From contig NC_088178.1 of the NCBI RefSeq assembly GCF_028769735.1, forward strand, positions 22,766,357 through 22,830,356: a DNA stretch of 64,000 bases. Direction: 5' to 3'. This DNA comes from Zonotrichia leucophrys gambelii. Its lineage: Eukaryota; Chordata; Aves; Passeriformes; Passerellidae. Both the position numbers and the translations under genes were made by a program. Below, piece by piece: positions 50,501 through 64,000 of this stretch. The notes under the pieces are model-generated. The model was not told the origin of the DNA. It was given only the letters and a program-made list of their open reading frames with translations, and did no database searches. Within the stretch, counting starts at the first letter, position 1; each line of letters starts with the position of its first letter.

Positions 50501-53500
50501 ACACCATGGAAATCCTTCTCCAGAAGCACCCTGGAGTGCAATGCACAATCCTCAACAGGCTCAGCATTTGACAGAGGGACAGAGTTCACCAGTTTGGAGC
50601 TGGCTCCTTGCTGGTACAGCCCTCTGTTTCCAGTTTCAGTGCAGTGCCATAATGTGAGCTCAGCACTCAGTTCTCTGCTGTCTTCGAAGTCTTGGAGCAC
50701 TTTCCCTAGCAGACTTGCCCTAAACATATGTGGTAAACAATAAAATGATTTTTTGGGGAGGAAAAAAAATGCTCCATTTCCTTCCAAGTCTAAACCAGCT
50801 GTTTCACTTGGGTTCAGAAAAACAACACAAGCAAGAGCTAAAGTGAGATCACCTCCTAAGAATCTCCCCTGGCGTCTGTGTCAGTTTGTAGCTGCCTCAG
50901 ATATTTCCAAGTGAAGTGACTGGTCTGTGCTAGTCACTCACCACTGGAGAGGATGGCACCAACATCTCAACATCTCAAACACTAGGTTTGGGAAGAATAT
51001 GAGCCCTCTGTGCACATCAACCATGTGAGCTGAAGGAGCTCCTTTAGCCTCGGTGTCTATCACACATGGCATGGTGACCCACCAAGCCACGCTGTTACTG
51101 CCCAGAAGATCCTGAACACTGCACACAGCCCATCCTTCTCCCATCCTTCCTCTTTCTGCCCTGTGCCCCACCTTTCTTGCCAGAGTTTGCACAGGACACG
51201 GAGCTGCATTGATTGGGGCTTTGGTTGATTTGGGGCCATTTGGGCTATTTCATATTCTTGCTTCACTTTTGCGGCATTAGAGGAGTTTTCCACGGAGAGA
51301 AGGTCCAACACAGGATGCCAATTTCAGCATATATTCTTAAAGAAAGCATAGGATCATGGGAATATACCTTTCTACACAAGACTGTGACTGGAGGTGTGTG
51401 CCAGTCATGCGGCTGTGCAACAGAGAACTTGTCTCTGTGTCCCTCATGGGACCGTCTCCAATGGACAGGGTCAATGTGCAAAATCTTGGAACTTCACCAT
51501 CTCTAACACTGCAGCAGAAGAGAAGGAAATGATTCTGAGGAAATTCTAGAGAAAACCCAGCATCTCCAAGAGTCTTCTCAGGGTGCTGCAGGCATCTCTG
51601 GGACCATCAGATCCCCCAGGTGCAGACAGTCTGGTGCGAAATGCACTCTCTTAGCATTCTTTGCCAGCTGTCACCAATGCCTCAAGCAATGAGGAAACTG
51701 GTGAAGAAATGCAGCCTCCTTTTGTACCCAAGGCGCCTTATCAGTGCATGTGCAGCCTTGCTGAAGTAGACAACTCTCTCCCACCTGAACCACAGTTATC
51801 AGCTCTTTCCACGGAAGCTGCTGCCAGGCCCTGGACAGCCAGTGCAGGGCAAGCAGCCTCTGAGAGAAGTGTTTCATATTCCATCACAAATCCCCTGAGC
51901 CAAACAGTCTGGAATGCATGTGGACCTGCTTGCCAAAGCCAGGCACAGGTTGGGGTAGGGGGGAGAAACCAGATTCCCTAACTCCTGCCCTCTCTCTGCA
52001 AAGGAGGTAACTGTGAACATAGCACTGAACACACCTCAAGGACTTGGGGGAGCCAGAGCTCAGGGCAGCTTTGGGCCCTGGAAAGCTCCTCAGTCAGGAA
52101 GACAGCTTTTTGCAAGCAGAGTATCTCAGTGAACTTGTGGAGGCATCTCTGAGGCCCAGAGAGGACCAGACCATGTGGGACCTCAGCTATTTTCAGCACA
52201 CAGCCAGCCTTATGAAATGCAGAGCCTTTGCTTGACTTTGACAAAGGCTTCTGACAGGTAATGAGCATGGACTAAATGGCTTCTTACAGGAAATAAATAG
52301 GGGTGAGGGCCATGGTCTGTCTGCAGGCTCAGCAGTGAGCTGGACTCTTGAGTCTGTCCTTTTTTGGCCTCATGGATGCATTTGACTCCTACAATTTACT
52401 GTGTCCACAATGTAATCAAGCCTGGTGTGAAACTGCACTTCACTGTGTTTGCTTTCAACCTGCTTCCCCCAGTTCCCCTAGTTTGCACAAGACAACTCTA
52501 AACTGAATTAAACAGAACTTTATTCTGCTCTAGTGTGAGATCAAACCATTCCAGGAAAGTTATTTGGGGGCAATGTCTGTTGAATCTGTGAAATTACTTC
52601 AAAAGACTACAAGATGAGCTGTCATTTTCTGTTTGAAAAGCAGTTTGAAAACCACAAATCAAAGCTCCCAGTTGGCAGGACATGGATCCTTGCTTGTTCT
52701 TTCTGGTTTTGACCTCTCAGTCAATTATTCTACAGACTACACTGCTTTCTTCATCTATTCCAGGAGCCCCTTCCTGGTGGTTTATTTGGATTGTGGACGT
52801 CTCATAAGTGAAAAACGTGGTGATGCCTTAGCACAAAACAGAGTGATTCCTCAGCAAATTGCCAGCCCCTTGGAGTTTATGGACACAGGACAAACTCCTT
52901 GCTGGAGCAGAGAGTACTGATGCTTTCTACCCCATAGACACAGAAAAACAGAAACCATTTCACCAGACTTTTTTTTAAAAGAAAACTGCTCAACGAAACC
53001 AAAACTGAGCTTCCTTAGTTAGGATTTTTTTTTAACTATAAAAAACTTCACATTGTTAAGACGGACTGTGGCTCATTCTTTTCCCAGAAAAACCCAGCTG
53101 GCCACTGGATGTCACTGTTGCTGCAGAAAAACCCTCCTGAAAGCTCACAAATGAGGCTGTGGATAAGGTGAGTGTCACCCCAACCTGGAAATGGCCTTTT
53201 CTTCCAGGTTAATCAGCACAGTGCTGGCGGCATCTGGAGGCTGCCCAGCCAGTGCAACACCTGGAGGCAGGACACCCTCAATGGTCTCCATCAGCAGCTG
53301 AGGGCAAGTCCTCCAGGGAGCTGATGGACCCTGATTCACCTGTGCCCAGGTGTGTGTCCCCTCCTCCTGGTGGATGCCCTCTGGTTTTGCTGAGACATGT
53401 CCCTGCTGAGCACAATAAATCCAACCTGGTCTCTAGTTTGGACTCACCCCTTTCTGTTTAGCCACGCAGAGGAGCACACTGCAGCAGGCATGGTTCCAAG

Positions 53501-56500
53501 CCTGTCCTTGATCATGGATTAAAGGCAATTACACATAGTGCTGCTCTGTGGTTTGAGCTGGTGCTGCTCTGAAGGCAGCCTGGCGCAGCTGCACCACTCG
53601 CAGGGCTTGAGCTAATTGCTCCATGGAAAACTGCTCTCTGCTACCTGGATCATCTGCCACCTCACAAAGTACACCGGGCATCTCCAAATCCATTCAACCA
53701 CACAGCTGAAACCTGCCCTAAAAGACCATCCTCAGCCTTATAATTCAGCTAAGGATTCCTTTGCAGCACCATAGTGAGCCTTGCCAGTGCAGGCGAGGGG
53801 CTTTTTCAAGGAGTGTTTTGAGGCCCTGGGGTGAGGTCCTTCCCACAGAGTGGAAAGTAGGAGAAATAAGCCCCAAGAGTCCACAAAATGCTCTCAGACT
53901 GGGGTCAGATGATGCTTCTGTGGCATTCCAGGAGGTGAAAACTCAGACTTGTTTCCCACCTTACACTCCAAACCCAAGGCTCGCCGCTTGATTCATGCCT
54001 GCCCTGACATTGGGAAGCAAAACCCCAAAACAGGGCAGATCACACCAACAAACTCTTGCCTCTGAGGAGAAAAGGAAGGCAGAAACACACTACAGATATT
54101 TGTGAAGCTGCTGAATATGGTATTACAAGACCCTGAGATACATGTGGTGTTGGAAGAGATCTGGAGCACCTACATCTGGAGCTCTGTCTCCTTGGAAATG
54201 TAAAGCATGCCAAAGATGTGGAATAATAGAAAACTGGACTAGAAAGTACCCATTTTAGTGCATCTAAATGTCATAAACCAGGATTGGCTCTGCCTAGGCA
54301 CAATGGATCAGATCAGCTTTGACACTAAGGATGTTGGTATAAATTAGAATAAGTACCTCCAGAGGACACTGACAGCATTAGGAAAATCCATGGCCATGTA
54401 TTTTCCGAATTATTTTTCTTTCTTTAAAAGCAAAACTGAAGAAAGAAATGCTTTGTGAAGGACAGACAGTCCTTTGGCTAAAGGTCCTGTGGTGGAAGCA
54501 TGGGGAGTTTCCAGCCAGCAATGGCAAATGCTCTACCAGAAGGGTCAGTAAATCTTATCTGTCAGAGAGACCATCTGTGTGGTGGAAAAGAACAGAACAT
54601 AGTCCTGCTGTAGTTAAAGATTCTCAGTTGCAATGGTGCTGCAAGAATACCTATCCCAACCCGGCAAAGATGAGCTTCATCCTACCAATGCTTCCATTTG
54701 TGAGCTACTCTGGGCATGCAAACAGTTGTATCAAGCCTCCACATCACCATGGAGAAAGGATATCTTGCTCACAAATTAAAAATTTAATTGACTAAAAGTC
54801 TTGGAAAGCTGTATTCCTCGAGTACTAATTCATATATGCTATGTCAATGGAGAAGTTCTTCTTATTACAAACTTATTCCCTATTAGACTATCAAATGTGT
54901 CTACATTCCACTCATTACTAGTTATTTTTGTGAGTTTCACCCACACAGATCTATTCTCAGCCACACGGCCAAACATCCTGACCAGTTTCAATTTAGGGTT
55001 TTTTTCTATATAAATACACAGAATTTCTATACACATCCATGTTTTGAGCAAGCAGAAATATTTGATTTGAGTCCCCGCTGCAGTACTCTGGTTTTACACT
55101 GGTATAAACAGTAGTGGTTTCCACTGTTATCTCCTGCTGCCCAGCTGTTAACACTGGGGAAAAGGAGCAACAATGAAGGCAAGCACAATTTATCTGAACA
55201 TGCCCTCAGAATATTGGCTCAGGGAGCAGACTTCTAGTGAAACCAAAAAGAGGGAGATTCAGTGCTCCTGTGAAGTTTTCCTGATACAGCTGTCCACTCT
55301 GACACATGGTCACATTCAAAAGCTGACTAAGTTATTATGGAAGTTCAGAAACCTCAAAATATACACAACAGCTTTTGAAAAACATTGTGGTTGTGTGGGT
55401 TCGAGCGTGCTTGAGGAACATGTCAAAATCCAAACAAACAATCCCCTCCTTCACCCCTTTCTGTTAACACACGAGTGTGTGAGCACATCACCAAGCTTGC
55501 AATTTGTAGCTCTGTTATTCACAGCCCTCATTAAAGAATAACAGCCCCTGTTTGAGTATCACGAGGCAAAATTGTTTGCACATGTGGACCAAACAGACAC
55601 ACCAAGGCTGCACCCTTATGGTTTGTGAGTGACAAGCTTAATAAGATTACGCTTGATCTTTCTCTTAATAAAGCTGGATGACATTCAAGCAAAGCCTGGG
55701 GTTTTTTTTAATGGTACATTAAGGGAACCCAGAGTTTGGCACAGCTGGAGGGCTGAACCATCGAACAAAACTTGGCACTGCCAGCACTCCCTTACGATCT
55801 CAGACCTCACATAATGAATATTTATATCTATATATACAGACATGCACATATATTAAATACCTATCATTAGCTGGTCAAGGTCAATGCTCTGGGTAACAGA
55901 GCTGGATGTAATACCAAGAATGATGATGGCTCTTTTTTTTTTTCCTGTGTTATGAATCACACAAATTAAGAAACCCACAGTTTATAGAGTCTGCAACATG
56001 ATGGACTGCTTTTAAACCACACATACCGAAGGGAGGGAGAACAACTCCAAGAAATTACAAAAGCAAAAGAGAAGTGTCATCACCTTACTGTTTAAACTTG
56101 AACACTGCAGAACACGGAGACTCCTGCTTAACTTTAATAACACCAGCAGCCTCAGCCGGCTCCAGGGAAGCAGTCATTTGCTTGAGATAGATAAGTCAGG
56201 GATCATGTGTTTTGAAGCCTTATGGGTTAGAAGCTAAATAGTGTTAGCTGAGTCACACTGATTTAGGCCATCACTGCAACTGGCCCAAAGATTATAAAAG
56301 ACAGGTCATGAAGAAATCATTCAGAGGAAGAAGAATTACTGAATTTTTATTGGGGGAAAAAAAGATAGATCTAGATATACAGATACAAAAGAAAAACAAT
56401 CCCTCCCCAACTAACACGTTACTTTTGGAAAAGGAAAGCTTCCATAAGGACAAATTGAACATTCCCATCTTCTCTTTCCCTCATCTCTGTTGGCTATGCC

Positions 56501-57099
56501 CTCAAGCTGAGTGTCTGTGTATTAAGTACCAGCTCTACAGATAATCAGTGGGTTTCAGGATTAAACAGAGTTCATGATGGAGCTGGTATCTAGCTGTACA
56601 CAGGGTGGGGATGGTCTAGATTCTGTAGTTCATCTGCCAAAAAAGAAATCTTTTCTTTTAGGAATTTAGGAGTACTGGAATACTGTCCTTTGCTCTTTCT
56701 AAAACAAACTAAATTTTTTGTTTAAATCATAGTATTATTTCAAAGCATGCAGCAATGGTTTACTGAAATGGAATAGGCATACATTTAATTTAAAAAAAGA
56801 ACACAAACATGGACATTAAATTAAACACTTTGCAGAGCCTGAATTTTCTTCCAGGCTTTTGTTTTGGTGAGAAAATGAAAACGTTTTTGTTCAGCATTGA
56901 CCCAATATAGCTTTTCCTTCAGTCATCTGGTTCAGCCAACAAAACAAGACATAAATCATTTCCACTGCTCTAGACTGAGTTCAGGTCTTGTTAATGTGGA
57001 TGAATTCCTGATCCTCAGCATCTCTCTTTCTCTTGAGATTGACTTGTAGTACCTTAAAGCCTGAACATGGTGGTAGGACCTTCCCTGGCTGTGAAAGTC

Positions 57100-57220
57100 A
57101 TATCCACAGACAAGAGGTTCGGAGCCAAAATACCACTTTGCAGAGTCCCATCTACTTCTCTTAAAGTCAGTAACGAGACTCCCATTGAATCCAAGGGAGC
57201 TGATCAGAAATTTACACTAC
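57100..57220. repeat. Possible ancient amniote repeat relic
   Basis: CTTAAAGTCAGTAACGAGAC, then TCCCATTGAATCCAAGGGAG and CTGATCAG, has the layout of old amniote repeats with a CCCATTGACTTCAATGG-type core. It is diverged and short, so it may be chance. Confidence 0.3.
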
Positions 57221-60200
57221 AGAAAAGCACATGAGGAAACTGTGCTTCCTTCTGTCTTCAACTCCTAGCACTCAATTTGCTTCTGGAGCTGCAAACCTGT
57301 CCAGTCTAGCTCTTTACTCTAGCATTTACAATGCTTCAAAGTTTCTCCTTGTGTGCAACCTGATCAGAAGCTGATTAAATTCAATGAAAAATGCCTAGAA
57401 GGCATCTCCTGTGCAATGTGGGGCCCTTACTTCCAGCTGGTTTGAAGACACCAGAGCTCCAGAGCACTGGGCACACACAGTTACAGGTGAGCAAAATGTG
57501 AACAGCAGACAAGGTCCTCTTGCCTAAAGTGTGGCCCTTTGCCACTTGTCTCTTGTGGCAAAAGTGTGCCTTCTTGAAGGAGTCCAGCCCACAATTATCC
57601 AGTTAAATAATTATCTGCTCCTTTCAGTGGATGAAACTGAGATAATCCTGACTGAAGTAAGAAATTAATTGCTGGCCCAATTGGCTTTTTGTGCCCAAAT
57701 CCTGCAGAACTTTTGATTCAAATGAACTCCACCTATGATGCTCTCACACTATATTTTGGCTGACTGATCCAGGCTATTATATAAGCTCTTTGGCACTGGC
57801 CTATCCCAGATTTCTCCCAACTTCCACACTTTCTGTCACAGCCAAGTTTGCGCAGGAAACAAACCACTTTTTCATTGAGGCCAATTAGCTCAAGAATGTC
57901 AAAAGAAAAAAAAAATCAAAAGGCTTTGGGTCAGTGACAAGAGCAATAGAGAGGCCAACAAAATGAAAGGGATTCTGAACATGCTTCTGAACATGCTTTT
58001 GACTATGTCAGAGACAATTCCCAATGGAGTGAAACAAGAAAAACATTCCTTGAGAGATTTGAGATCTGTCATGAATTCCCAAGGCACATTAAGAAGTCTC
58101 ACTCTCCCCTCTGTCTCATTCCTTTCTGAGGTACATCATGGGCTCCAGAAGGAGGATGATAAGTCTGTACATCACCCACCCATTATCATACAGAGGATGA
58201 TTAGAGATCTGTACAGTGGCCCCAGACATTCGAAGTCACAATGAACCAAGTGTTAGAGAATCCTACAATAATGTTCCACAGTTTCTCATATTTTTGGGGG
58301 GAAAAAAACCCAGAAATCAAATTTCTATTTGATAATATTTTCTTTCTGGATGAGATACTGGGAGTCCTCTCAAGAAACACTCACTTGGATTCCTTGCAAA
58401 GTAACTGGTTTGTGCCCCTGCTGCTCCATCCTTACAAGAAGCATAATCTGTTTTCCTCCCAGAAGGACACATTTCTCCCATTACATGCCTAATGTTGATA
58501 AATTTGGTGATGACTGAACTTTAGAATAAACTCAGAATACTGCAATCTCTGTCTTTCCCACCATCACCACAATGCTCATCACTGACTCCATGTCTAGGGT
58601 GAGGAGCCCCACCAGAGCAGCAGACACCTCTTCTTTCCAGACTTGGAGACATCAGACTCACAGACTTGTCAGTATTAGAACCAAAGCTCACCTTTCAAGT
58701 TGTTTGAAGTATGAATTCAAAGGATTACTAAATATCAGCTTTAGAAAGAATAAGACTTCTATAGGGGGGAAAAACATCACTGGTTTCCAGCTGAGCTTTT
58801 TTTAATGACAGACTTTGCACTTCCTAATCTGTTTGGAAAATAAATGCCACATGGCATGTTAATATACTGAGCAAGGGACAGTCAGGCTCCCAGCAAATAA
58901 TTCATAATGACATCTTTTGGGTTAGATTTTATGATGCTCTTTGTAGGACAATGCCACGAGTTGGTCTTGAGTATTTCACCATGAGAACAAAATATTCCTC
59001 CTGACATCTAGCTCTGTGTTCATGGGTTCATTTTTTCTGATGATTAATTCTGAGTTCATGTAGAGTGTGTTCAAGATTACATGGATTCATATTCAGTTGA
59101 CCATATCTGAGAGGATTATTTTAGTGTGCCCCAGTTTATGGCCCATGAAACACGATCCCTCTTGTCTCTCCATGTCTCTCCCTCTGCCAGCAGTATTATT
59201 CTAACAACCAGTGCTGAGAACTTATTATCAGCATGAAAGCAGAAAACAGTTATTCTTCTCTATGAAAACCAGCTCTCATTCAGTGCCTTACACTTGCTTT
59301 GCTCTCAGAGCCAACAGCCAAGCAGAAGACATCAAAATATCAAAATGTTTTGAAGGAAATGCCCTTAAGAAAAAAAATCTCCATTTCAGGTTTGCCACAG
59401 TCTTGATCACTTTTGGTGCATCTAGCACGTATTTCTGCTGTAACTAGGGATAATAACCTTAACAAGATGAAACACAGTGGAAATATCCTGACGCCACCTG
59501 AAGCCATTGTTTGTGTCTCTGAAGAACTGTGACACATGGATTACACTGGAAGGTGTTTCCATCTCTACCCAAGAGACTGGTGCTGGCAGCTCAGAGCTGA
59601 TCCTGGCAGCCAGCAGGCAGATGTGCTGTCTAATAGTCTTGGCAACTTCTGACTATCTTTCCTATCATGGCATCATTATCTTGAGCAGACTGCCAGCTGG
59701 CCTGAACGGTGCTGGATACACGAAATGCAGAGAAGCTTTCAACTGACAACACCCTGTAAATTATGCATAGCACTGTTATTTCATGTGCAGCCCCTAAAGA
59801 TCTCAGAGCAGTTTAAGGACAGAAATCAGGTCCAAAGCTGTGACCCTTACTTAACAAGCGTTAGCTAATTACAAATCTGTCCCATTGAAATAAGCAGAGT
59901 TCCTCGAAGCAATCTGTTTAATACGCAGCTGCACAATTTAAAAAATGAAAATAAAAGTATTACTTACACTGAGGTTGTTTCTCAAAGCCACAGTTCTACT
60001 ATATCCCCTTGGTGCTGTACCAAAGTAACAGAAATATGGAGCATTCCTATTCAAAAAAACCCCATTCCTGGTCAGTTACAGAGTTACTTTGGAACTGACA
60101 AATAATCGTTTCTCCAGATCTTCCGGCAACCTACAACACACTTATGTTTGGGTAAGTTCCTAAGTTCCCGCAACTCAGCAGCTGAACCAGAACTTCTGCT

Positions 60201-63109
60201 GCACACAATCGCCTGAACCAACAGGCAGCGCAACTTGCTCGTGAGAAAGAGATGGATTTGAACTAAAACCTTTAAAGTAAAGCCCCTCCAGCAATGAGCC
60301 GTAGTAAGCTACTGTTGTTTAGTATCATTACTGCTGTGACCAGAGTGCTGGGATTTTCTGTTGGTGTTATCATGCATCCCTTCCCTCACGTGTCACTGCC
60401 ACTGCTCACAGAAAGCAGAGGTTATATGCACTGTTCTATTGGAACAGAGAGCGCCTTTCACAGCCCCTCAGCAATTTTATTTTCCTTTGACTGATGCTGT
60501 CAACACGTTATCTGAAGTCTGCCTGCAGAGCAAGGGCTCGGTGAGAGTGTTTGCATTGCACTTGTGCGTTACGCTACACCCTGCTCGGGCACCCTCTGCC
60601 CATCACTCACCGAGCCCACTTTCTGATCACTTGACTGCCATTTGGACAAAGCCCAACTCCAGCCCTCTCTGAGCACACAACATAGTCAAAGAAGGAAAGA
60701 TAGTCTTTTGCAGTTCAGTTTTCAGCTGAAAGTCAGTGAGTTGTGTGGTTATTTGGTCCTTTTTTGCAAATAGAGCTTTTCTGCAAAGACTACGCTTGCA
60801 GGAAAGATCAGAAGCCACTTTTTTTTCCACTTGTTTTGGGGAACTTCAATATGCAGCCTGCAGAATGCTTCTTCTGCAGATAGGAGTGAGACTAGCTTTC
60901 AGTAACTAATAAATACAACACATACATTTTATCAAAAGATCCTGAGTACAGTACTGCTCTGCAGTAGCAAATTGTTCTTGTCTCTGAACATTATTACAGT
61001 AGTTGATATATTCGTGGAATTCCTTAGCTGATCACAGAAAAGAAAGCACACCTTAATGTTGACTAGCTGACATTAGTCTATGACAGTCTATGAACAGCAA
61101 GGAATACTCTGTGCATCTGGAGCAGTGGAAGTGCATCTCATCCAATTTTCCAGGAAAGAATTTGGCCAGGACATCAGAGTCTCTTTGCTAAGTGTGCTAC
61201 TGGAGCATTACTCACAGCAACTCCTGCCCAAAGCTTGTGAGTCACCACCAAAGAGAAGAGGGACCTCACAGTCCCCTGACAGCACATGGGGGGACGGCCA
61301 GTGCAGATGTACAAGGTAAAGAATTACTCCTGAGCTGCCAAGAGCTCCACCAGCACTTGGTTTTCCCTGCCATGGCTTTCTTCCATCCTTGGCTTGTGAC
61401 AACTGAGAGCAGTTAATGGACAGCATGAAAGAGATTTGCCAGTCCATGGCACTGGAGTGGCAGAAGTGACCGGTAAGGACAGGACTGCCACAAAAAGGAT
61501 TTGTTTCCTCTCCATTGCTGAGCTCCTTTTCTGTAACACTGCTTTGCTTTATTCAGCATCCAATACCTGGGTCCTGAAAACTAATAATACTAACAATTCT
61601 ACATCCACACAAATGCAGATGCACAATACACACAGATACAAAAGGCATGTATATATTTTCCTGTAGAGGAAATATGGTATTTATGCTTTATAAGATGAAC
61701 AAGGAGAAGAGAAAACCAAGAATTCTGGGCTATTGCCCAAACCACACAGCTTTGAAATCAGCGGTGCATTGAAAAAACCCACACAACAAAAAAAACCCCT
61801 ACACTTCTTTCCAAGAAAAGTGTCTAAGTTTTCCAATTTGTTTACGACTGATGTCTACCCACAAGAGACTAAATTCTGGGCTGGATGAGACAGGACTGGC
61901 ATACAACACCAAAAAGCTTTCCTTCCTGAACTGGGGAACAATATCTTAAGTGTTTGTACATGGAGGCAAACCTGGTGTTGCAGAACTTTTTTCCCAAATT
62001 GCTCTATCTGCTTTTAATTTCCAATGAATCAGCAAACACATCTGTAGACTACTACTCTTCCAGACCAATGCTCTCTTATTTTTTTTATTCTCAGAACTCA
62101 TTTCTCTTTTCCTGACACCTGCTCACTGCTCCCTCTGAAATACAGTCCAGAAATATTTGAGTACTTAGAAGTATTCAAGTTTCTTTCTCTGGAAGTCTCT
62201 TCTTAGCTCTGACTTTAATTAAATTCTATTATATGTGATGTAGAAACAAGTGAAGTTAGAAATATAGTAATTAAGGTAACTTGACTCTCTAACAGAGAAA
62301 GACAGGATCTCTAAATGCTTAACCTAGGGAGGAATCTGATACAGTTCCGCACAGGAACAATATCCAGATGATACAAATACAACTGCAATATATCCCTAAT
62401 TGCCCCAATCTTTAAGCAGTATCTAACTCTAAGAGTCTGTGCTAGAATTAGCATCATTTTTCTGGAAAGCTCAGTTATTGTCTACCACAATGGAAACAAT
62501 CCTTAGCATCAGCCACATCTTTGCTCAGCTTTGAGCCAAGGAATCACTTTGGTGAATCCTCCCTTAAGTCCCTAAGTCCCAGATCTGTCGAGATATTGAA
62601 AGTAGGCCTAAATTGCAACCACTGTCACTTCCCAATTCCAGATTGCAGGCGCCAGCCCAGAGGCTGGGTTTGGAAAAAAGGCTGGTCTGTACCCCAGGAC
62701 CTCTGAGGGAACATCACCTACTCCTCACATCCCACTATTGTTTTCAACTTAAAGCCATCAGGGAGTTGCTTTTCCTCTAAGCCAACATCAGAGGTGTGCT
62801 GGGGTGTCAGGCCAGAGACCAACTCCTCCTGCTTTTGTTCTTTCACCTGAGTTTGGCTGATGATGCTGCTGCAAACTCTTTGGTCAGGAAGCCAGGGCCA
62901 GGCTGCATCTGAAGAAATGATTTGGCCTTTCACCTGCCAGTCATTGTTGGGGTCATCGCCCAAGACCTTGCAACCTCCAGATCAGACCTGCTGGTGGGGA
63001 GGTCTCCATAGCAGGACAGCAGCATAAGGCAGCTCCCTGCCACCCTCCTTAATGCAGTCTCCAGACATTACTGTGCCATACATGTTTTTGGTTTTTGTTG
63101 GGTTTTTTT

Positions 63110-63265
63110 TTTTATAGCAGAGGAGGGAATTGAACTATCCTCATTTACTCAAGGCAAAAAGAAGATAAAAACTTGGCCCAGGACCAACAGGTGGCCAGTA
63201 GCAGAGTAGGAATAGGAATACAGCTCTCCTGAGACTGATGTTCTGAGCTCTCAGAGGACGCTCTG
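63110..63265 (-). repeat. Possible relic of an ancient MIR/L2-like element
   Basis: The blocks CTTGGCCCAGGACCAACAGG, GGCCAGTAGCAGAGTAGGAA, TAGGAATACAGCTCTCCTGA and TGATGTTCTGAGCTCT follow the order of the reverse complement of the MIR/L2-type tail (cleared field, then a GCCCAAGGTC-like, a GCAGAGCTGGGAAT-like and a GTCTCCTGA-like block). Every block is diverged, so family assignment is tentative. Confidence 0.45.
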
Positions 63266-64000
63266 CACACTCAGATGAAGCATGGCCTGATAACATTATG
63301 TATGACCATTTCCCTGCTTATGCTGGGGCCTTTCATCTCTGAGACTTCACAGCTCTCACTGTCCTGTGTTTAACCTTGAGCTAAGCAGATAATTTATGGC
63401 CATACCAATTCCAAAAAAGAAAAGGAAAAGCTGCAGTGCTATATTTGAAGTGAAGTCTGGCAAGACGTCCTGCTCTCTCTCCACAAGTACTTTATGGCAA
63501 AGCCTGAAACGGTTTCCTGGGATGTCGTATATCTGGCATGAATCCCTGCCAGGCAAAAATCTTGTCTTGTTTAATTAGCTCTCACAAATTTTCACCATCC
63601 AGCTTTCTCACTGAGGTCTGAACCACAGCTCCTGCTGTCCAGGGACCATGGGGAGCGAGACACCACGTCCAAGGCCACTGCTGGTGGCCCGGCTGTGAAA
63701 ACGCCTGATGGAAACTCATCTCATTAAACTTTCGAAAGATGGATGCTCTGGCATTGGACCAGCTCTGAGCTCTCAGCTGGAGTTTCTGCTGGCCTCCAAC
63801 TCTCTCTTTGTAATATTTTAGCATTTGCCTGCTGGAAAATGACTTGTAAGAATGCTCTCTAGTGCCAGTGTTTGGAACCAGAGCTGCTTCCAGCATTCCC
63901 AAATCCTGGGATGCTCAGAGCTGATGTGCTGACTCAGATCACTCGAGACAAGCAAGTTAGTGAAAAGTTCAATCCAGCGGTAATGAGATCTGGTGGAATT

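Larger units (their letters stand above)
43777..64000 (-). other. TRABD2B: TRABD2B upstream intron, partial (at least 20.2 kb, phase 1)
   Basis: Everything to the right of the acceptor at 43777 is taken as intron, because the exon at 43686-43776 must be preceded by an exon ending with one base of a Gly codon. I searched the minus strand for the expected end of that exon, a Phe-rich stretch followed by Gly-Ala-Gly at a GT donor, and did not find it. Contents noticed are faint ancient repeat relics (about 44458-44545, 57100-57220, 63110-63265) and TA/TG-rich microsatellite tracts (47005-47030, 55818-55855). Confidence 0.7.

Noticed and set aside
50347..50787. Minus-strand open frame of 146 codons
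   Set aside because: Mixed composition with no recognisable domain and no convincing flanking splice sites; taken as chance.
59968..60016. Minus-strand segment with CAG acceptor and GTAAGTAA donor
   Set aside because: Short, its translation matches nothing expected in TRABD2B, and it has no partner exon.
60117..60150. Plus-strand mini-exon-like segment between TTTCTCCAG and GTAAGTTCC
   Set aside because: Only 34 nt, with a weak pyrimidine tract, no partner exons and no recognisable product.
1..64000. CRISPR arrays, operons, phage genes, rRNA or tRNA genes, complete LTR elements
   Set aside because: No regularly spaced repeats, no ribosomal or cloverleaf sequence recognised, no paired LTRs; the window has vertebrate intron character throughout.

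Overview
The window looks like avian nuclear DNA. It is AT-rich and CpG-poor, it carries a 5'-truncated CR1 LINE of the usual bird type (33119-33502) and an older, diverged CR1 (about 7930-8450), and it has few other interspersed repeats. I see no bacterial-style gene packing, no operon and no long uninterrupted gene. A passerine or another bird is plausible, but I cannot name the species.

The one gene I can support is the 3' end of TRABD2B (TIKI2, the TraB-domain membrane metalloprotease that inactivates Wnt ligands), on the minus strand. Three coding exons are visible: 43686-43776, 22971-23240 and the last exon, 3792-4014, which ends in the stop codon. All three have clear splice sites, and the codon phases agree at both junctions: exon 43686-43776 ends AA, and exon 22971-23240 starts T and ends AG, and the last exon starts C. 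Joined, they encode the final 194 residues. In order these are the end of the TraB catalytic domain (including the second GxxH histidine), an acidic then Lys/His/Arg-rich linker, a conserved block ending [10 protein letters not shown], a Pro-rich stalk and a C-terminal hydrophobic anchor. The identification rests on the TraB signature and on the tail matching what I know of TIKI2 rather than TIKI1.

Layout from left to right: 1-2999 is downstream flank or extended 3' UTR with no gene seen; about 3000-3791 is the probable 3' UTR, with AATAAA and ATTAAA on the minus strand; 3792-4014 is the last exon; 4015-22970 is an intron of 18,956 nt; 22971-23240 is the penultimate exon; 23241-43685 is an intron of 20,445 nt; 43686-43776 is the TraB-end exon; and 43777 to the right edge is an intron of at least 20.2 kb. 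The 5' exons (signal peptide, first GxxH motif, most of the TraB domain) must lie to the right of the window.

The introns hold the two CR1 copies, some weak ancient repeat relics, microsatellites and short tandem duplications, two perfect inverted repeats, and one unusually long unexplained open frame with a good splice acceptor (38825-39346, minus strand). I did not find a clearly new biological system. The points most worth following up are that open frame, the exon of 270 nt that can be skipped without changing frame, and the nature of the membrane anchor.
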